From: Bacteroidota bacterium
GTDB lineage: Bacteria > Bacteroidota > Bacteroidia > CAILMK01
Direction of reading: 5' to 3'
NCBI GenBank assembly: GCA_013288555.1
Contig: JABDBQ010000026.1
Location: forward strand, 1 to 36,610
DNA: 36,610 bases
The translations under genes were made by a program, and so were the position numbers. The notes below the pieces were generated by a model. The model was not told the DNA's origin. It made no database searches and saw nothing but the letters and a program-made list of their open reading frames with translations. Below, piece by piece: positions 31,343 through 36,610 of the stretch (its first letter is position 1; every line of letters starts with the position of its first letter).

Positions 31343-34300
31343 TTATTCAAACATCGTCACCGTTCCTTTAAAATAACTCTGTTTGCCGTTATAGTCAGTT
31401 ACAGTTATCATGTATATATAGATTCCCTGCTGAACGGGCTGACCTCTGAATGTGCCATCCCATCCGGTCGCCTCACCCGCCCTCTCCAAAGGAGAGGAGT
31501 TGGTGTAAACCATCTCTCCCCACCTGTTATAAATCTTCATATCATAGCTTTTAATATAAATGCCCTTTGGCCCAAAAAAATCATTCAATCCATCCTGGTT
31601 GTAAGGTGTGAAGGAGTTTGGAATAAACACTGTAGCATCCTGGTGTACGCATTCAACTGTTGATCTTGAAAGCTGGTTGAACTGTCCGGGGTTTTCTATG
31701 GCTTCCACCTGATAGCAGAAATCTATGGTGCTATCACCAAGTTTGCTGTCTTTAAATTGATTGATCTGAACGCTCGAGGTTGTGCCAATTAATTGCCACC
31801 CTGTACCGTCCTCATTTTTGTAGACATTATAGCTTTGTATTCGATCATACCATGTCTGGTAACTATTCCACGATACATCGTTATAGCCCGGCTGGTTTTT
31901 GGCGGTGAGCGTAATTATACATCCTTGATTGCTGCCGTCGCTTTGGTTGCCACAATGGTCACGGGCAAAGACGTAGTAGCAGTCCGGTTCTGTAATAGTT
32001 TCACTGCTGTCTGAATAACTGGTAGACGTTGTACTGTCAATAAGCCTCATTGAGCCATCAACGGCTGACTTCCGATAGATGTAGTAGTTTTTGACATCAT
32101 AAGACGAGGAAGGTGTCCAGGTGATCGTTGCAGCTTTATTTGGTTTAGACACTGTAACAGTTTTGATATATACTTTTTGTGGCGGAATATGATTTGAAAC
32201 TCTTGCGCTATCGGTGTTAGATGCCGATATAATTGTATCGTTTACCGAATCAGTGGCTTTGATAAGATATTGATAAATCGTGTGACAAATGATGGAACTG
32301 TCTTTATAAGCAAACTGGTTATTCGCAAAAGTATCGATCAAAATCCCATCACGATATAGCAGGTATTTGCGTACCGGCCAGCCGATATAGCCGTTCCAGT
32401 TAATTTGATTATATCCATTACCTGACTTTGCTTTTAGATTGATTGTTTTATGGTAAATGGTAAATGGCCCAGTGTTTCCGCAACTGTCTATCGGCTGAAT
32501 TTTATAATAATAAGACGCATCATAAGTATCCAATCCAGAATCTATCAATGAAGTTGAAGGATATCCTCCAACTACCAATTGCCATATAAACCCATCCTCG
32601 CTCCGGTACACATTGTAGCCCAACAAGTTATTATCAGTCGCACCATTCCAACTCAGTTTAATCCGTCCATCCGTGACATCTGTCCTTATTACCGTGGCAT
32701 CCTTGATCGGCTTTGTCACTGGTCTGATACTATCATAACTTTTGACCGTAATCGAATCCGAAAATGATATTTCACCATTTGAAAGTATTGCTTGAATCTG
32801 ATAAGTGATATTATGATTACAGCTAATATTTGAATCCAGATAGCTTGAATCCGTCCCCACATTTTTTACCAGGTTTTGTGAGCCGCCATCTACGGATTTA
32901 TAGATAGAATAATTCTTAACCGGAACACCCAGGTAATTGATCCAATTAAGCTGTTCACTCAGGTTTTTGCCTTGAACATTGAGCAATACTGTCCTGTGAA
33001 TATTGGAGTTAATCCCCACATCACAAACATTATAGGTAAGGACATAATATTTATTGACATCCTTAATAGTATTGATATTGGAATTAATAAAAGTCGTGTC
33101 ATTCAAATCAGTAATATCCTTCAGCAGCGCATATTTTCCGTTGGTTGAATTGAATGAATAGAGATAATATCCCCTGGCATTGGTGTCATTAAGCATGGCA
33201 CGTTTCCATTTGATATATACAGCACCGTTAATCTCATCTGATTTAAGAACTGTAGCATAAACAAGCTGGGCGGAATCTGCTTCAGGAATGATCTTTGGAA
33301 TGATGCTGAAACTGTCTGAATAGCTAATCATATTTGCTTGTTTATAAACCGCCTCCAATTTATAATAGTATCGCATGCCTGCTGTGACATTCGTGTCAAC
33401 ATCTGTGATATCCGTGTTCGGTGATTCACTGATTTTATTATAATTAACATTGTCCTTTGATCTAAGTACTATAAAAGAATCAGGCACTGTCAGTGGCTCA
33501 CTGGCTTGTTTCCAGTTTAGTAAAACCTGCGCCTTGCAATACAAAGCCTTGCCGCTCAAAGATTCAGAACATATTGTATCTGACAGCGCTACATTGAGAC
33601 ATGAATCAAGGGTAATAACAGTATAGCAAAGCTGATTGGATAGAGTATTTATTGTATCTATAAAAATAGATGCCGCCCCGTGCAGGTGAGTGATAAAATC
33701 CGATGCCGTGCCCCATGTTCCGTTTATTGCTCTTTGAACCACGTAAGTATAAACATCCGGTGAATCAGAGCTTATGAAATTAAGTTGGATATTATTCGCG
33801 CTTAAAACCCTTAAACTTATGATTTTTGCAGCATTTGGTGGCGTTGTATCAATGGCATGGCGTCCAGCAGTGTCAGACCATGATAGTTGGCCGGAATCAA
33901 AGCCCACAGCTACAATACGATAATATATAGCATAGTTACATGGTGCAGGAAATTCTCTCGAAGATGTATCTGTTCCCGGAACGGAGTCTATTATCACAAA
34001 TGCCCCTTTCTCGAGTCTTTCAATATAGTACTCTATTACTTTATACCCCTTATATCTTGTCCAATTAAGTTTGTGCAGAAGTTTACCAACGCTTAAAGTA
34101 AGGTTCATTGTTTTACTGGTATCAGAATGTGCAGATTTCTCAGCACATGAATCGACTGTGACAAGATAAAAATAGTAATCACTGTCTTTGGTATCCAGCC
34201 CTTGTTGGGCGAATGTATCAATACTGGCCGGCAAATGATTGTTGGCCAGATTGAAATGGATGCCATCGCTGGAATAATACAGCTCATTATAAGCAAGAAA

Positions 34301-36610
34301 CGGCTTGTTGATGCTCTTCCACCTGATGACAACGGTTCCGTTTGTTGCAGAGGTCTTTGTTTTGGTTACCGTAATGATTTGAGGGGTATCGGGTGCAAAA
34401 GCCTGCCCGCATACGCTGTTTGAAAGTGAAGCATTTGATCCTGAATCGAAGGCCTGGATAGTGTAACAGTATATGTTAGTATAATCCAGCCCATTGTCTG
34501 TATATGTTGTGGTACTGCCATCAAGGGTCGCAACAACGCTATCTGCTCCTGCGTTCGTACTGCGCAATACTTCATATTTTTTAACATAAGCCCATCCGCT
34601 ATAAGGTGTCCAGCTAAACTGGAGATTGCTACACCCTGATTTTTTAAGGTTCAGCAACATGGATTGGTGTATATTAGATGTATCGCTGACGACACCGCAG
34701 CTATCAATAGCTACCACTTTATAAGCATACGTATTGGCAGAAGGGTCTATGTTATTATAGTCAGGATAATCATAATATACATTGGCATTAGACTGGTTAG
34801 TTATACTTGCTATTTGCGAGAAAGAGCCACCGTTTACAGACTTGAATAGCTCATAGACTTTGATGCCTTCAGGAATAGATTTTTTGAATTCTATCTGAAT
34901 TTCTCCAGGTGAAACTACAGAGGCATAGTCTATCTGAGGGGTTGAAGGCTTGTAAATGATTACGGATTTGTATATTTCATCATCAACGCCGATATTACCA
35001 ACAACAAGGGTCACTGTATAGGTACCTGGATTTGCGTAGACATGCATAGGATTTTGAAGTGTGGAGGTATTAGCTGTATCAGATCCGGGATCGCCAAAAT
35101 TCCAGCGCCAATGCGATGCCAGGTAGTAAGAAGAATCATGAAATAAAACCTGGAAGCCAGGACAGTGATGAGTCCAGGTAAAATTTGCGGTCATGGGAGC
35201 GCAAACCAAAGTATCACTTACATTTATAGAACTAACAGAACAGCCGCTACTTGTTTTGAGCTTTATGCTATCATAAGTATATTCATATAAGCGTATGATG
35301 GGGTAGGCTGCTGAGGAGATAGAAGTCAAAGAAGTACTGCAATTATTAGAATTACCACTATAGTCCATTTTTACAAAAAAATATTGCCAACCATCACTTG
35401 AAGGCCCTGCAAAGACAGATTGAAGCAAAGCAAAATCACCGGTTTGCAATTGTAAAAGATTATGTCCTGAGGCGCGAAAAATATATCCAAGTGCCCCAGG
35501 ATACGTTTTTGCAAAAATGATCTTCCCGGATGTGTCCAGTCTCATTATTCCACATTGTTCATAAGTGCTACCTGTTGTTTCAAATTCACAACTGATACTT
35601 AATGTCTTTTTGATAGTGTCATAAACCGCCGATCTGAATTCAACATTTGAAATATTTGATGTTGAACTGCTGTTATAGAGTTTGGACCAGAGCAAATTTC
35701 CATCACTGTCCAATTTCATCAATGATCCTCCGTAATCTGCGCCCCTTTTTGCTTCGCCAATGCCAAATACATAAATGCTTTGGTCCGGCAATTCTAAAAT
35801 TGAATTTGCGGTTTCAACAACCTGCGGAGTCGGCGCTGAAGTATAGCTACCATAAATCTTCGACCAAATTAACTTGCCATTTAGATCTATCTTAAGGATC
35901 ATATAATTCCCAAAATATGTAATATTGCCAGAGCCAGTGTCTAATGATGCCCCACAAACATAATATCCACCGCTTCGGGAAGGGGTTATCCTCATACCTG
36001 TACCTTGAAAACCGTCACGATAATATTCATTTGACCATATAACATTCCCACCCGTATCCGTTTTAATTACAAACACTTTACCACCTGCAGAATCCAGGTT
36101 TATCGTTCCGGTAATTACATAACCCCCATCCGTTGCATTAGCAATACTCAGACCTACAGTTGCACCGGATACAAAACTGCCCCCAGGAAATTTTTTTGAC
36201 CAAAAAAGTGTTCCGTTCAGGTCTATTTTAAACAAATAGGCTGCCGTATAGTTATGTGTATTGGAACAGATCACCACATTTCCATCGGGCGTCAGTACCA
36301 TATCCACTCCAATTTGTAAATATATGGCCGGCACCCAGCCTGTATAATCAGTCCCATTTCCACTTCCTGAATAAGTTTTTGACCACATTTGTCTTCCAAC
36401 GCTGTCCGTTCTTATAACGAGTATTTTATAAGTATAGCCGTTCTTAAGATATGTTACACCAGTAATTAAAAATCCTTTATCAGGCAATTCGAGTTCAGAT
36501 GATGCGTAATTCCCTGAATTTTTTACGCCATAATATTTTTGAAAAGTGCTTAATTTTTGGGGAAAAGATAAAATATCCGCAAAACAGAAAATCAAAATGA
36601 AAAGATTGCG
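31343..36610 (-). CDS. Giant T9SS type B cargo with PKD and fibronectin-type modules (5' end beyond the window)
   Basis: The frame stays open to the window's right edge; in-frame codons RNLFILIFCFADILS read as a signal peptide whose Met lies outside. Numbering from the first possible start (TTG at 36595) gives 1750 residues. Residues about 25-420 are propeller-like repeats with a recurring K-D-x-x-G-x-x-x-W-S-K pattern. About 465-548 is a PKD domain (WRWNFGDPGSDTANTS, YANPGTYTVTLVV). About 551-1650 holds some twelve Fn3-like modules in six pairs, often marked by DSCG and NW..Y.GW. A type B sorting domain (about 1653-1750) starts with PNSFTPYNQDGLNDFF and ends with a VTMFE tail. It should be exported by T9SS to the cell surface. 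A palindromic repeat interrupts the sorting domain in frame. Confidence 0.92.
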   Translation of the reverse strand, partial: RNLFILIFCFADILSFPQKLSTFQKYYGVKNSGNYASSELELPDKGFLITGVTYLKNGYTYKILVIRTDSVGRQMWSKTYSGSGNGTDYTGWVPAIYLQIGVDMVLTPDGNVVICSNTHNYTAAYLFKIDLNGTLFWSKKFPGGSFVSGATVGLSIANATDGGYVITGTINLDSAGGKVFVIKTDTGGNVIWSNEYYRDGFQGTGMRITPSRSGGYYVCGASLDTGSGNITYFGNYMILKIDLNGKLIWSKIYGSYTSAPTPQVVETANSILELPDQSIYVFGIGEAKRGADYGGSLMKLDSDGNLLWSKLYNSSSTSNISNVEFRSAVYDTIKKTLSISCEFETTGSTYEQCGIMRLDTSGKIIFAKTYPGALGYIFRASGHNLLQLQTGDFALLQSVFAGPSSDGWQYFFVKMDYSGNSNNCSTSLTSISSAAYPIIRLYEYTYDSIKLKTSSGCSVSSINVSDTLVCAPMTANFTWTHHCPGFQVLFHDSSYYLASHWRWNFGDPGSDTANTSTLQNPMHVYANPGTYTVTLVVGNIGVDDEIYKSVIIYKPSTPQIDYASVVSPGEIQIEFKKSIPEGIKVYELFKSVNGGSFSQIASITNQSNANVYYDYPDYNNIDPSANTYAYKVVAIDSCGVVSDTSNIHQSMLLNLKKSGCSNLQFSWTPYSGWAYVKKYEVLRSTNAGADSVVATLDGSTTTYTDNGLDYTNIYCYTIQAFDSGSNASLSNSVCGQAFAPDTPQIITVTKTKTSATNGTVVIRWKSINKPFLAYNELYYSSDGIHFNLANNHLPASIDTFAQQGLDTKDSDYYFYLVTVDSCAEKSAHSDTSKTMNLTLSVGKLLHKLNWTRYKGYKVIEYYIERLEKGAFVIIDSVPGTDTSSREFPAPCNYAIYYRIVAVGFDSGQLSWSDTAGRHAIDTTPPNAAKIISLRVLSANNIQLNFISSDSPDVYTYVVQRAINGTWGTASDFITHLHGAASIFIDTINTLSNQLCYTVITLDSCLNVALSDTICSESLSGKALYCKAQVLLNWKQASEPLTVPDSFIVLRSKDNVNYNKISESPNTDITDVDTNVTAGMRYYYKLEAVYKQANMISYSDSFSIIPKIIPEADSAQLVYATVLKSDEINGAVYIKWKRAMLNDTNARGYYLYSFNSTNGKYALLKDITDLNDTTFINSNINTIKDVNKYYVLTYNVCDVGINSNIHRTVLLNVQGKNLSEQLNWINYLGVPVKNYSIYKSVDGGSQNLVKNVGTDSSYLDSNISCNHNITYQIQAILSNGEISFSDSITVKSYDSIRPVTKPIKDATVIRTDVTDGRIKLSWNGATDNNLLGYNVYRSEDGFIWQLVVGGYPSTSLIDSGLDTYDASYYYKIQPIDSCGNTGPFTIYHKTINLKAKSGNGYNQINWNGYIGWPVRKYLLYRDGILIDTFANNQFAYKDSSIICHTIYQYLIKATDSVNDTIISASNTDSARVSNHIPPQKVYIKTVTVSKPNKAATITWTPSSSYDVKNYYIYRKSAVDGSMRLIDSTTSTSYSDSSETITEPDCYYVFARDHCGNQSDGSNQGCIITLTAKNQPGYNDVSWNSYQTWYDRIQSYNVYKNEDGTGWQLIGTTSSVQINQFKDSKLGDSTIDFCYQVEAIENPGQFNQLSRSTVECVHQDATVFIPNSFTPYNQDGLNDFFGPKGIYIKSYDMKIYNRWGEMVYTNSSPLERAGEATGWDGTFRGQPVQQGIYIYMITVTDYNGKQSYFKGTVTMFE
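31470..31503. repeat. Palindromic repeat inserted in frame in the T9SS type B sorting domain
   Basis: CCTCTCC (31481-31487), AAA, GGAGAGG (31491-31497) is a perfect 7-bp stem with flanks GCCTCACCCG on the left and AGTTGG on the right. It encodes residues close to SSPLERAGEA (about 1700-1709) between the usual NRWGEMVYTN and GWDGTFRG segments of the domain. I recall this string as a common intergenic repeat in Bacteroidota. Confidence 0.72.

Overview
The window looks like a chromosomal segment of a Bacteroidota bacterium, probably an environmental relative of the Chitinophagales or Sphingobacteriales. Four things point there: two proteins with type IX secretion (T9SS) sorting domains (one type A, one type B), several TAnnTTTG -7 promoter boxes (two with TTTG exactly 20 bp upstream), an RprX/RprY-type two-component pair, and a Bacteroidota-style arginase-fold protein and TamB. 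The window is moderately AT-rich and densely coding. I see no tRNA, rRNA, CRISPR array, transposase, prophage or plasmid function.

Layout. 1-6.1 kb: tsaD (tRNA t6A synthesis) diverges from a giant tamB, followed by a DinB-fold gene. 6.2-9.6 kb: a lipoprotein with a hydrophobic tail converges on rmuC across a strong bidirectional terminator; behind rmuC lies a degenerate arginase-fold gene. 9.7-12.4 kb: two SDR-type oxidoreductases converge on a NodB-type polysaccharide deacetylase. 12.6-15.7 kb: a T9SS type A cargo and an RprX/RprY-like system. 15.8-18.4 kb: a secreted protein of unknown function, then a likely operon of an ECF-like sigma factor carrying two Cys/His motifs, an exported SRPBCC protein and a small conserved protein. 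18.6-20.5 kb: a second DinB-fold gene diverging from queA. 20.6-25.4 kb: a PhoB/PhoR-like pair and two polytopic GT-C-like membrane proteins. 25.5-30.9 kb: a putative outer-membrane barrel, an RND adaptor and an RND permease. 31.3 kb to the right edge: a very large multidomain T9SS type B cargo whose 5' end lies outside the window.

Functional themes are envelope biogenesis and the cell surface (TamB, lipoprotein, deacetylase, GT-C proteins, RND pump, T9SS cargo), signalling (two two-component systems, one sigma factor) and tRNA modification (TsaD, QueA). No complete defence or secondary-metabolite system is visible.

The most unusual signals are these. (1) Several families of short degenerate intergenic repeats sit directly at the stop codons of at least eight genes. 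(2) One such palindromic repeat lies in frame inside the T9SS sorting domain of the giant cargo gene. (3) The sigma factor has an H-x3-C-x2-C motif like that of zinc anti-sigma factors inside its own interdomain linker, a second H-C-x8-C-x2-C motif after region 4, and a canonical promoter so close to its ATG that the mRNA may be leaderless. (4) A REPIN-like inverted pair of palindromes lies in the only long gene-free stretch.
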